From Pythium myriotylum (taxonomy: Eukaryota > Oomycota > Peronosporomycetes > Pythiales > Pythiaceae), in contig JALJCQ010000009.1 in NCBI GenBank assembly GCA_023091665.1, positions 558,001 through 622,000 on the forward strand: DNA of 64,000 nt, read 5' to 3'. The notes beneath the pieces were generated by a model, which made no database searches, was not told where the DNA came from, and saw only the letters and a program-made list of their open reading frames with translations. This document shows positions 41,308 to 50,160 of the stretch, one piece after another (position 1 is the first letter of the stretch; every line of letters begins with the position of its first letter). The translations under genes and the position numbers were made by a program.

Positions 41308-41557
41308 TGTGCTTTTCGTTGATATTCTGACACTGTAGGTTCCAGAGGAACCCGAGGCATCTCTGATGCCGGCTCTTGATAGCTGCACTAATTAAATCAA
41401 TTTCCTTACAGAGCTGTATTATTTCAGATGCTGAATGCTTTTCTATTTTGGGGTACTCATATAAATCACTCAGTATTTCGGTATCTACCGGTTCATTGAG
41501 CTGGACGTCATCAACATAACCAGTATCATCGGTATCGGATAGATACGTAATATCCAT
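41300..41557 (-). CDS. h, copy 8
   Basis: The translation is identical to 4662-4919. It is divergent from the CRN at 41712. Confidence 0.6.
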   Translation of the reverse strand: MDITYLSDTDDTGYVDDVQLNEPVDTEILSDLYEYPKIEKHSASEIIQLCKEIDLISAAIKSRHQRCLGFLWNLQCQNINEKHTN

Positions 41558-41711
41558 GGTTTTGTGTCTATATAGATAAATATATTTTGTATCTCCAGTT
41601 GTTCAATCACCCAAATGGGTACGTCAAACACCCAACGTTGGGTTGCATCGTTTGATTGGCTGAAATACGAATAGGAAGAACGTCCCTCACTCTCAGAAAG
41701 CAATTGGAAAC

Positions 41712-43493
41712 ATGGTGACGCTGGTGTGTGCGCTCGCCGGTGTGAAGGGAAACGCGTTCGCAGTCGACATCAATGCGAGCAAGTTGGTGGACCACTTGAA
41801 GGACGCGATCAAGGTGAAGAAGGAGAACAAGATCAAGTGCGATGCAGATGAGCTCGAGCTGTTCCTCGCCAGGAACGGCGACGACACGTGGCTCGAATCA
41901 AGCACAGATGATGTGAAGAAGCTCAAGAAAGGGGAAAAGACTGCTCTAATCGAAGCGCTGACACACGAAGACAATGAACTGCAGGGAGAGTCTGGCCTTG
42001 AGGAGGTTCTCGAGGGGATGCCAGAACCGAAAACCAAGCAAATCCACGTTTTGGTGGTGGTTCCCAAGCAGGAAACCGTTCAAGCTGTTTCACAAGATGG
42101 TGTTTTCGATCGCTGCAGTGATCCATTCTTCTCACAATTCCCCACGGTCGATGAAGTCAACAGTTGGCTCGAGTTTCCGTCGTTGCTGCCGCTAACGAAA
42201 CGTCAAAAGCTCTACATTCGATCTTCGTACAAGTCGATCGCTGCTCAAGTTCTGTCAAATGCGGACCCAAGCATGGTCAAGTATGCAGTCATCACTGGCA
42301 CGCCTGGCATTGGAAAATCAGTGTTCGTCTACTATGTGATGTGGAGGTTGGTCAAGGATAAGAAACGGGTGTTGTTTCTCACTGCAGCACCACCAATCTA
42401 CTTCGATGGCAGGTCGATGTTGATCTGCAATCAACTGCCTTTTGCTGGAAATCGCCATTTCTGGTCGGCCGATTTGTGGTGCCTCGTTGATTCAGTCGAC
42501 CCAACTATGATTCCTGGGCTCCCCATTCTTCATTGCTCGACTCTGCTCGTGAGTACACCGCGACGAGACTGCATTGGTGAATTCAAGAAGCTCGTACCGA
42601 CTCCAGATGTGTTCTACATGCCACTGTGGACCAAGGAAGAGCTGGCGACAATTGCTTCACTGTATCCAACTGCGGCAGATGTGTGGGATAATCGATTTGA
42701 GTGCTTGGGTGGTGTACCTCGTCTGGTGATGCAAGACATTCAATCCGACCCAGAAGCTTTGCTGATTTCCGCATGCAGCAGTTGTTCTCTCGATGATTGC
42801 ATTATGCTGGTGTCCATCTACTCGGAGATCAATTCGAAGACCAAGATCATTCAGGCGTTGATTCACATCCACAGTCAAGAACCATATCGAGAGTACAAAG
42901 TTGCGTACGCATCAGAACTGGCGATGCAAGTGATCGCTCGAACAAAGTGGCGATCCGATCGCACGAAGATGCAAAGCCTTTTGGGGTCGTGCGATGGAAA
43001 CCCGCTCGCACAATCGCTGTGCGGATACATCTTCGAGCCTCATGCGATGGATCTGTTGGAGCAAGGTGGGACTTTCGTGTGTCGGAGGCTGTTGTCTGGA
43101 GCTGAAATGCGAAAGCGCGACACAGCCAAACGCAAACGAGGCACCCCAGATAGTGAAGACGAAGAGACCATCGACATTCCACGTTCCTTGCAACCACGAC
43201 AAACAGTGGATCGTGTGAAAGTCGGTCAACTTGCAAATCAGCTGTACGTGCCACGGACATCGAACTATACTGCCATTGACGCGTGGATGCCGCACGTCGG
43301 TGGTTTTCAAATGACGGTGGGAAGGAAGCACGAGATCAAGGCCGGTGCGGCAGATGATCTGGGGAAACTGGGTGCCAACGGCAATCGGCTCTACTTCTTG
43401 CTTCCACCGCTATACTACCAGTCGTTCACGAAGAAGACACCACAAACCATCGAGCAGTTTGCGATACTGATACCTTATCCGGAAGTGGTTTAA
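41712..43493 (+). CDS. CRN effector, body B, most mosaic header
   Basis: The 593-aa header joins leader 2 (with a unique Asp-to-Asn change in VDINASK), helix DAIKVKKEN, motif KIKC-ELELFLA, turn RNG and tail QGES-GLEE/PKTKQ. No other gene has this helix-motif pair or this tail, so at least three exchanges are needed to build it from the other headers. Confidence 0.93.
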   Translation: MVTLVCALAGVKGNAFAVDINASKLVDHLKDAIKVKKENKIKCDADELELFLARNGDDTWLESSTDDVKKLKKGEKTALIEALTHEDNELQGESGLEEVLEGMPEPKTKQIHVLVVVPKQETVQAVSQDGVFDRCSDPFFSQFPTVDEVNSWLEFPSLLPLTKRQKLYIRSSYKSIAAQVLSNADPSMVKYAVITGTPGIGKSVFVYYVMWRLVKDKKRVLFLTAAPPIYFDGRSMLICNQLPFAGNRHFWSADLWCLVDSVDPTMIPGLPILHCSTLLVSTPRRDCIGEFKKLVPTPDVFYMPLWTKEELATIASLYPTAADVWDNRFECLGGVPRLVMQDIQSDPEALLISACSSCSLDDCIMLVSIYSEINSKTKIIQALIHIHSQEPYREYKVAYASELAMQVIARTKWRSDRTKMQSLLGSCDGNPLAQSLCGYIFEPHAMDLLEQGGTFVCRRLLSGAEMRKRDTAKRKRGTPDSEDEETIDIPRSLQPRQTVDRVKVGQLANQLYVPRTSNYTAIDAWMPHVGGFQMTVGRKHEIKAGAADDLGKLGANGNRLYFLLPPLYYQSFTKKTPQTIEQFAILIPYPEVV

Positions 43494-43715
43494 CACAATC
43501 TTCTTATCATCCTTCATAACCTCTCGAACTCGTTAACGTCTGTTTGCCGTCGATTTGCCGTCGATTTGTTGCTGTAGTGCAGTTGGCCAAAGATTTGTAT
43601 ACTGATCAATGGAAGGACAGCACCTCAATTTCTCTATAACCTTGCAAACTCGCTCATTTGTGTGATTGATGTGTTGTATACAGATGGCTGGGACTTATCA
43701 AAAAAACTAAATAAT

Positions 43716-44024
43716 TTAACCATTAAATTCACCCAAGTTTTTCTTCAGTGATGGACAATTATTCATGATATACTCATTTTTACACATCCAATTGAAATAT
43801 TGCTTATCGTTTTCAACAATCCACTTTACGGATTTGTTCTTATGCTTGCCCCACCGCATGATATAGCTATCGTCTCCATCTTGGAACTTGTCGTCCAAAA
43901 ATCGTTTGATATCCGATTCTTCCGATTGTTGGTTGTATAACCATCGACAGTATGATGCATCTTGATCATATACTTCCTCAAGATCCTTTCCTTTGTATTT
44001 TCCGAACTCTAGAATAACAGACAT
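43716..44024 (-). CDS. d', copy 2
   Basis: The translation is identical to 24124-24432. It is divergent from the CRN at 44197. Confidence 0.75.
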   Translation of the reverse strand: MSVILEFGKYKGKDLEEVYDQDASYCRWLYNQQSEESDIKRFLDDKFQDGDDSYIMRWGKHKNKSVKWIVENDKQYFNWMCKNEYIMNNCPSLKKNLGEFNG

Positions 44025-44196
44025 TTTATGTGTAGTGTATGATGTATCCCTATATACTACTTACTAATTTTATGTCAGAATTGAAAAAAAATATCTATGT
44101 AATGGGTACGTCAAAAACCCAACTTTGGGTTGCACCGTTTGATTGGCTGAAATACGATTAGAGAGAACGTCCCTCACACAGAAGGCAATTGGAAAC

Positions 44197-45981
44197 ATGG
44201 TGACGCTGTTCTGCGCGCTCGTCGGTGTGAAGGGGAACGCGTTCTCCATCGACATCGATGCGAGCAAGTCTGTGGACCACTTGAAGGACGCGATCAAGGT
44301 GAAGAAGGAGAATGATCTCAAGGCGATCGATGCGGACAAGCTGCAGCTGTTCCTCGCCAGGAACGGCGACGACACGTGGCTCGAATCAAGCACAGATGAT
44401 GTGAAGAAGCTCAAGAAAGGGGAAAAGACTGCTCTAATCGAAGCGCTGACACACGAAGACAATGAACTTGATGGAGAGTTTGGCCTTGAGGAGGTTCTCG
44501 AGGGGATGCCAGAACCGAAAACCAAGCAAATCCACGTTTTGGTGGTGGTTCCCAAGCAGGAAACCGTTCAAGCTGTTTCACAAGATGGTGTTTTCGATCG
44601 CTGCAGTGATCCATTCTTCTCACAATTCCCCACGGTCGATGAAGTCAACAGTTGGCTCGAGTTTCCGTCGTTGCTGCCGCTAACGAAACGTCAAAAGCTC
44701 TACATTCGATCTTCGTACAAGTCGATCGCTGCTCAAGTTCTGTCAAATGCGGACCCAAGCATGGTCAAGTATGCAGTCATCACTGGCACGCCTGGCATTG
44801 GAAAATCAGTGTTCGTCTACTATGTGATGTGGAGGTTGGTCAAGGATAAGAAACGGGTGTTGTTTCTCACTGCAGCACCACCAATCTACTTCGATGGCAG
44901 GTCGATGTTGATCTGCAATCAACTGCCTTTTGCTGGAAATCGCCATTTCTGGTCGGCCGATTTGTGGTGCCTCGTTGATTCAGTCGACCCAACTATGATT
45001 CCTGGGCTCCCCATTCTTCATTGCTCGACTCTGCTCGTGAGTACACCGCGACGAGACTGCATTGGTGAATTCAAGAAGCTCGTACCGACTCCAGATGTGT
45101 TCTACATGCCACTGTGGACCAAGGAAGAGCTGGCGACAATTGCTTCACTGTATCCAACTGCGGCAGATGTGTGGGATAATCGATTTGAGTGCTTGGGTGG
45201 TGTACCTCGTCTGGTGATGCAAGACATTCAATCCGACCCAGAAGCTTTGCTGATTTCCGCATGCAGCAGTTGTTCTCTCGATGATTGCATTATGCTGGTG
45301 TCCATCTACTCGGAGATCAATTCGAAGACCAAGATCATTCAGGCGTTGATTCACATCCACAGTCAAGAACCATATCGAGAGTACAAAGTTGCGTACGCAT
45401 CAGAACTGGCGATGCAAGTGATCGCTCGAACAAAGTGGCGATCCGATCGCACGAAGATGCAAAGCCTTTTGGGGTCGTGCGATGGAAACCCGCTCGCACA
45501 ATCGCTGTGCGGATACATCTTCGAGCCTCATGCGATGGATCTGTTGGAGCAAGGTGGGACTTTCGTGTGTCGGAGGCTGTTGTCTGGAGCTGAAATGCGA
45601 AAGCGCGACACAGCCAAACGCAAACGAGGCACCCCAGATAGTGAAGACGAAGAGACCATCGACATTCCACGTTCCTTGCAACCACGACAAACAGTGGATC
45701 GTGTGAAAGTCGGTCAACTTGCAAATCAGCTGTACGTGCCACGGACATCGAACTATACTGCCATTGACGCGTGGATGCCGCACGTCGGTGGTTTTCAAAT
45801 GACGGTGGGAAGGAAGCACGAGATCAAGGCCGGTGCGGCAGATGATCTGGGGAAACTGGGTGCCAACGGCAATCGGCTCTACTTCTTGCTTCCACCGCTA
45901 TACTACCAGTCGTTCACGAAGAAGACACCACAAACCATCGAGCAGTTTGCGATACTGATACCTTATCCGGAAGTGGTTTAA
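44197..45981 (+). CDS. CRN effector, body B, leader 1 with DLKA motif
   Basis: This 594-aa protein has leader 1 joined to helix DAIKVKKEN, motif DLKA-LQLFLA and turn RNG, which otherwise follow leader 3. The tail is DGEF/PKTKQ. The promoter is type B. Confidence 0.93.
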   Translation: MVTLFCALVGVKGNAFSIDIDASKSVDHLKDAIKVKKENDLKAIDADKLQLFLARNGDDTWLESSTDDVKKLKKGEKTALIEALTHEDNELDGEFGLEEVLEGMPEPKTKQIHVLVVVPKQETVQAVSQDGVFDRCSDPFFSQFPTVDEVNSWLEFPSLLPLTKRQKLYIRSSYKSIAAQVLSNADPSMVKYAVITGTPGIGKSVFVYYVMWRLVKDKKRVLFLTAAPPIYFDGRSMLICNQLPFAGNRHFWSADLWCLVDSVDPTMIPGLPILHCSTLLVSTPRRDCIGEFKKLVPTPDVFYMPLWTKEELATIASLYPTAADVWDNRFECLGGVPRLVMQDIQSDPEALLISACSSCSLDDCIMLVSIYSEINSKTKIIQALIHIHSQEPYREYKVAYASELAMQVIARTKWRSDRTKMQSLLGSCDGNPLAQSLCGYIFEPHAMDLLEQGGTFVCRRLLSGAEMRKRDTAKRKRGTPDSEDEETIDIPRSLQPRQTVDRVKVGQLANQLYVPRTSNYTAIDAWMPHVGGFQMTVGRKHEIKAGAADDLGKLGANGNRLYFLLPPLYYQSFTKKTPQTIEQFAILIPYPEVV

Positions 45982-46273
45982 CACAATCTTCTTATCATCC
46001 TTCATAACCTCTCGAACTCGTTAACGTCTGTTTGCCGTCGATTTGCCGTCGATTTGTTGCTGTAGTGCAGTTGGCCAAAGATTTGTATACTGATCAATGG
46101 AAGGACAGCACCTCAATTTCTCTATAACCTTGCAAACTCGCTCATTTGTGTGATTGATGTGTTGTATACAGATGGCTGGGACTTATCAAAAAAACTAAAT
46201 CAACACAATCAACCTGACTTATTCAGAAATTTTTACGACTTGAATACAGAAGTTTCGCTTCGTTAATATAATT

Positions 46274-46666
46274 ATGAATAGAATCAGACGTTATAGAGAT
46301 ACTGGAGTTAATGAAGTTGCTCCAAAAGATGATCATAGAATTGATGCGATAATGAAAGAATTGGAGTATCTTCGCTCTGAATTAGCTCAAAAAAAGGTTG
46401 AAACATCCATTTCAAAATACTTTAATGAAGAGATATTTACAAAAGATAGAGAAGATTTACTCAAGGATGGATTTGTTAGTAAGGGAGACTACCTCGAAAT
46501 CCCATTAACAATATTGAATGCCAGATACAAACAATGGTGCATCGATACTGGACATAATCGTATGTTGCGTAAAGCAATCATTGAGAACATCCGAAATGAT
46601 AAAGTTGATGGAGTTGTGTTCAAATATTATGACGGATACGACAAAATACGTGTTTTTCCTAGTTAG
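46274..46666 (+). CDS. g, copy 9
   Basis: The translation is identical to 4277-4669. It is the last g copy. Confidence 0.65.
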   Translation: MNRIRRYRDTGVNEVAPKDDHRIDAIMKELEYLRSELAQKKVETSISKYFNEEIFTKDREDLLKDGFVSKGDYLEIPLTILNARYKQWCIDTGHNRMLRKAIIENIRNDKVDGVVFKYYDGYDKIRVFPS

Positions 46667-46916
46667 TGTGCTTTTCGTTGATATTCTGACACTGTAGGTT
46701 CCAGAGGAACCCGAGGCATCTCTGATGCCGGCTCTTGATAGCTGCACTAATTAAATCAATTTCCTTACAGAGCTGTATTATTTCAGATGCTGAATGCTTT
46801 TCTATTTTGGGGTACTCATATAAATCACTCAGTATTTCGGTATCTACCGGTTCATTGAGCTGGACGTCATCAACATAACCAGTATCATCGGTATCGGATA
46901 GATACGTAATATCCAT
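46659..46916 (-). CDS. h, copy 9
   Basis: The translation is identical to 4662-4919. It is divergent from the CRN at 47071. Confidence 0.6.
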   Translation of the reverse strand: MDITYLSDTDDTGYVDDVQLNEPVDTEILSDLYEYPKIEKHSASEIIQLCKEIDLISAAIKSRHQRCLGFLWNLQCQNINEKHTN

Positions 46917-47070
46917 GGTTTTGTGTCTATATAGATAAATATATTTTGTATCTCCAGTTGTTCAATCACCCAAATGGGTACGTCAAACACCCAACGTTGG
47001 GTTGCATCGTTTGATTGGCTGAAATACGAATAGGAAGAACGTCCCTCACTCTCAGAAAGCAATTGGAAAC

Positions 47071-48855
47071 ATGGTGAAGCTGATCTGCGCGCTCGTTGGT
47101 GTGAAGGGAAACGCGTTCCCTGTGACGATCGATGCGAGCGAGTTGGTGGGAGACTTGAAGGACGCGATCAAGGTGAAGAAGGAGAATGATCTCAAGGCGA
47201 TCGATGCGGACAAGCTGCAGCTGTTCCTCGCCAGGAACGGCGACGACACGTGGCTCGAATCAAGCACAGATGATGTGAAGAAGCTCAAGAAAGGGGAAAA
47301 GACTGCTCTAATCGAAGCGCTGACACACGAAGACAATGAACTTGATGGAGAGTTTGGCCTTGAGGAGGTTCTCGAGGGGATGCCAGAACCGAAAACCAAG
47401 CAAATCCACGTTTTGGTGGTGGTTCCCAAGCAGGAAACCGTTCAAGCTGTTTCACAAGATGGTGTTTTCGATCGCTGCAGTGATCCATTCTTCTCACAAT
47501 TCCCCACGGTCGATGAAGTCAACAGTTGGCTCGAGTTTCCGTCGTTGCTGCCGCTAACGAAACGTCAAAAGCTCTACATTCGATCTTCGTACAAGTCGAT
47601 CGCTGCTCAAGTTCTGTCAAATGCGGACCCAAGCATGGTCAAGTATGCAGTCATCACTGGCACGCCTGGCATTGGAAAATCAGTGTTCGTCTACTATGTG
47701 ATGTGGAGGTTGGTCAAGGATAAGAAACGGGTGTTGTTTCTCACTGCAGCACCACCAATCTACTTCGATGGCAGGTCGATGTTGATCTGCAATCAACTGC
47801 CTTTTGCTGGAAATCGCCATTTCTGGTCGGCCGATTTGTGGTGCCTCGTTGATTCAGTCGACCCAACTATGATTCCTGGGCTCCCCATTCTTCATTGCTC
47901 GACTCTGCTCGTGAGTACACCGCGACGAGACTGCATTGGTGAATTCAAGAAGCTCGTACCGACTCCAGATGTGTTCTACATGCCACTGTGGACCAAGGAA
48001 GAGCTGGCGACAATTGCTTCACTGTATCCAACTGCGGCAGATGTGTGGGATAATCGATTTGAGTGCTTGGGTGGTGTACCTCGTCTGGTGATGCAAGACA
48101 TTCAATCCGACCCAGAAGCTTTGCTGATTTCCGCATGCAGCAGTTGTTCTCTCGATGATTGCATTATGCTGGTGTCCATCTACTCGGAGATCAATTCGAA
48201 GACCAAGATCATTCAGGCGTTGATTCACATCCACAGTCAAGAACCATATCGAGAGTACAAAGTTGCGTACGCATCAGAACTGGCGATGCAAGTGATCGCT
48301 CGAACAAAGTGGCGATCCGATCGCACGAAGATGCAAAGCCTTTTGGGGTCGTGCGATGGAAACCCGCTCGCACAATCGCTGTGCGGATACATCTTCGAGC
48401 CTCATGCGATGGATCTGTTGGAGCAAGGTGGGACTTTCGTGTGTCGGAGGCTGTTGTCTGGAGCTGAAATGCGAAAGCGCGACACAGCCAAACGCAAACG
48501 AGGCACCCCAGATAGTGAAGACGAAGAGACCATCGACATTCCACGTTCCTTGCAACCACGACAAACAGTGGATCGTGTGAAAGTCGGTCAACTTGCAAAT
48601 CAGCTGTACGTGCCACGGACATCGAACTATACTGCCATTGACGCGTGGATGCCGCACGTCGGTGGTTTTCAAATGACGGTGGGAAGGAAGCACGAGATCA
48701 AGGCCGGTGCGGCAGATGATCTGGGGAAACTGGGTGCCAACGGCAATCGGCTCTACTTCTTGCTTCCACCGCTATACTACCAGTCGTTCACGAAGAAGAC
48801 ACCACAAACCATCGAGCAGTTTGCGATACTGATACCTTATCCGGAAGTGCTTTAA
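47071..48855 (+). CDS. CRN effector, body B with leader-3 header, last CRN of the array
   Basis: This 594-aa protein has leader 3, helix DAIKVKKEN, motif DLKA, turn RNG and tail DGEF/PKTKQ on body B. The final residue is Leu (PEVL) instead of Val, a change seen only in this copy. Confidence 0.93.
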   Translation: MVKLICALVGVKGNAFPVTIDASELVGDLKDAIKVKKENDLKAIDADKLQLFLARNGDDTWLESSTDDVKKLKKGEKTALIEALTHEDNELDGEFGLEEVLEGMPEPKTKQIHVLVVVPKQETVQAVSQDGVFDRCSDPFFSQFPTVDEVNSWLEFPSLLPLTKRQKLYIRSSYKSIAAQVLSNADPSMVKYAVITGTPGIGKSVFVYYVMWRLVKDKKRVLFLTAAPPIYFDGRSMLICNQLPFAGNRHFWSADLWCLVDSVDPTMIPGLPILHCSTLLVSTPRRDCIGEFKKLVPTPDVFYMPLWTKEELATIASLYPTAADVWDNRFECLGGVPRLVMQDIQSDPEALLISACSSCSLDDCIMLVSIYSEINSKTKIIQALIHIHSQEPYREYKVAYASELAMQVIARTKWRSDRTKMQSLLGSCDGNPLAQSLCGYIFEPHAMDLLEQGGTFVCRRLLSGAEMRKRDTAKRKRGTPDSEDEETIDIPRSLQPRQTVDRVKVGQLANQLYVPRTSNYTAIDAWMPHVGGFQMTVGRKHEIKAGAADDLGKLGANGNRLYFLLPPLYYQSFTKKTPQTIEQFAILIPYPEVL

Positions 48856-49077
48856 CACAATCTTCTTATCATCCTTCATAACCTCTCGAACTCGTTAACG
48901 TCTGTTTGCCGTCGATTTGCCGTCGATTTGTTGCTGTAGTGCAGTTGGCCAAAGATTTGTATACTGATCAATGGAAGGACAGCACCTCAATTTCTCTATA
49001 ACCTTGCAAACTCGCTCATTTGTGTGATTGATGTGTTGTATACAGATGGCTGGGACTTATCAAAAAAACTAAATAAT

Positions 49078-49386
49078 TTAACCATTAAATTCACCCAAGT
49101 TTTTCTTCAGTGATGGACAATTATTCATGATATACTCATTTTTACACATCCAATTGAAATATTGCTTATCGTTTTCAACAATCCACTTTACGGATTTGTT
49201 CTTATGCTTGCCCCACCGCATGATATAGCTATCGTCTCCATCTTGGAACTTGTCGTCCAAAAATCGTTTGATATCCGATTCTTCCGATTGTTGGTTGTAT
49301 AACCATCGACAGTATGATGCATCTTGATCATATACTTCCTCAAGATCCTTTCCTTTGTATTTTCCGAACTCTAGAATAACAGACAT
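49078..49386 (-). CDS. d', copy 3 at the array edge
   Basis: The translation is identical to 24124-24432. Upstream of it the familiar promoter DNA continues only to 49463 and then gives way to gene z instead of a CRN promoter. Confidence 0.75.
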   Translation of the reverse strand: MSVILEFGKYKGKDLEEVYDQDASYCRWLYNQQSEESDIKRFLDDKFQDGDDSYIMRWGKHKNKSVKWIVENDKQYFNWMCKNEYIMNNCPSLKKNLGEFNG

Positions 49387-49479
49387 TTTATGTGTAGTGT
49401 ATGATGTATCCCTATATATAACTTACTAATTTTATGTCAGAATTGAAAAAAAATATCTATGTATTTGCACCCCATTGTT

Positions 49480-49869
49480 TTATTGACTCTTTACCCATTC
49501 ACAATGTTTTATTGTTTTAGAGTGTGTAGAATATCCACTTTTACTGGTTGTGCTTCCACACCCACATTGTATTTTCTGCTTGTATTTATTATTAACCATC
49601 TCCCTGTACCATTTTTTATGATGATCTGTTTTAGTATGGTCTAACTTTTCCAAATTCTTTACTTTTATACCACACCCACATTCGATCACATAATTGGGGA
49701 AGTCGGGGTCTTTAACCCATTCTTGATGGAAAGATGTTTTTTCGTGAGATGGAAAATTTCTACGTTGAATATTCAAACCACATCCGCATTTGACCAGTTC
49801 TTTCATCTCCGGACTATTCATCCATGAATAGAATGGTGGATCGAAAACAATATAACTCATAGCAATCAA
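49480..49869 (-). CDS. z: protein with three CxC-x11-H-x5-H finger repeats
   Basis: The 129-aa protein contains three evenly spaced copies of CGCG-x10-H-x-K-T-x2-H-x2-W. Each fits C-x-C-x11-H-x5-H exactly, starting at CGCGLNIQRRNFPSH, CGCGIKVKNLEKLDH and CGCGSTTSKSGYSTH. Two Cys and two His per repeat suggest zinc binding. Repeats of this style are common in small proteins of large DNA viruses, and the function is unknown. The gene is AT-rich like d, g and h, and is preceded on its strand by CATATAAAG. A T8 run lies shortly after the stop. It occurs once in the window, just outside the array. Confidence 0.7.
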   Translation of the reverse strand: MIAMSYIVFDPPFYSWMNSPEMKELVKCGCGLNIQRRNFPSHEKTSFHQEWVKDPDFPNYVIECGCGIKVKNLEKLDHTKTDHHKKWYREMVNNKYKQKIQCGCGSTTSKSGYSTHSKTIKHCEWVKSQ

Positions 49870-50160
49870 TTGTCTTTATATGCTACCTATGGTCATATAT
49901 CAAGGTAGAACTTTTTGTACGTATATATATAATGAAAGTAATTCAAGATTAAACAAATTTTAGTTTCTGAGTCTCTCAGCTATGCCCCGAACCTTCGCGA
50001 ATTTTTGGTGTGGAAAATGAAGCAAAAGTGGTTGTTTCTAATGAGGACATAGGAAAGTCGGTTTGGTTGTGTTTTGTGGAAAGGAGGTGTGAAATAGGTT
50101 TGTTGAACTGAGAGGGAAAAGAAAGGTCTCTAGGGTTGTGTGAGAAACGTTGAAAAAAAA
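49870..50160. other. Gap between virus-like DNA and the coiled-coil gene
   Basis: These 291 bp contain no gene. The left part is AT-rich and belongs with z; the right part (from about 49960) is G-rich on the + strand and probably contains the promoter and leader of the next gene. No TATA box was identified on the + strand. Confidence 0.5.

Larger units (their letters stand above)
1..49463. repeat. Tandem array of CRN cassettes interleaved with virus-like genes
   Basis: Eighteen CRN genes and 28 short AT-rich genes recur in a fixed pattern. The first four periods (A-d-B-g/h) are 5683, 5684 and 5681 bp apart, measured between equivalent B genes. Later units are irregular: B starts are 2485 bp apart when separated by d' and about 2870 bp apart when separated by g/h. 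Copies differ by single bases, by a 9- or 10-A homopolymer after body A, and by blocks in the CRN headers. The array continues beyond the left edge, because the first CRN is cut. On the right, similarity to the other units stops at 49463, after ATCTATGTA and just where a CRN-B promoter block would begin. Collapse or false expansion by the assembler cannot be excluded. Confidence 0.95.

Noticed and set aside
1..49463. CRISPR-like or satellite repeat
   Set aside because: Units are kilobases long and consist of genes; there is no short repeat-spacer structure.
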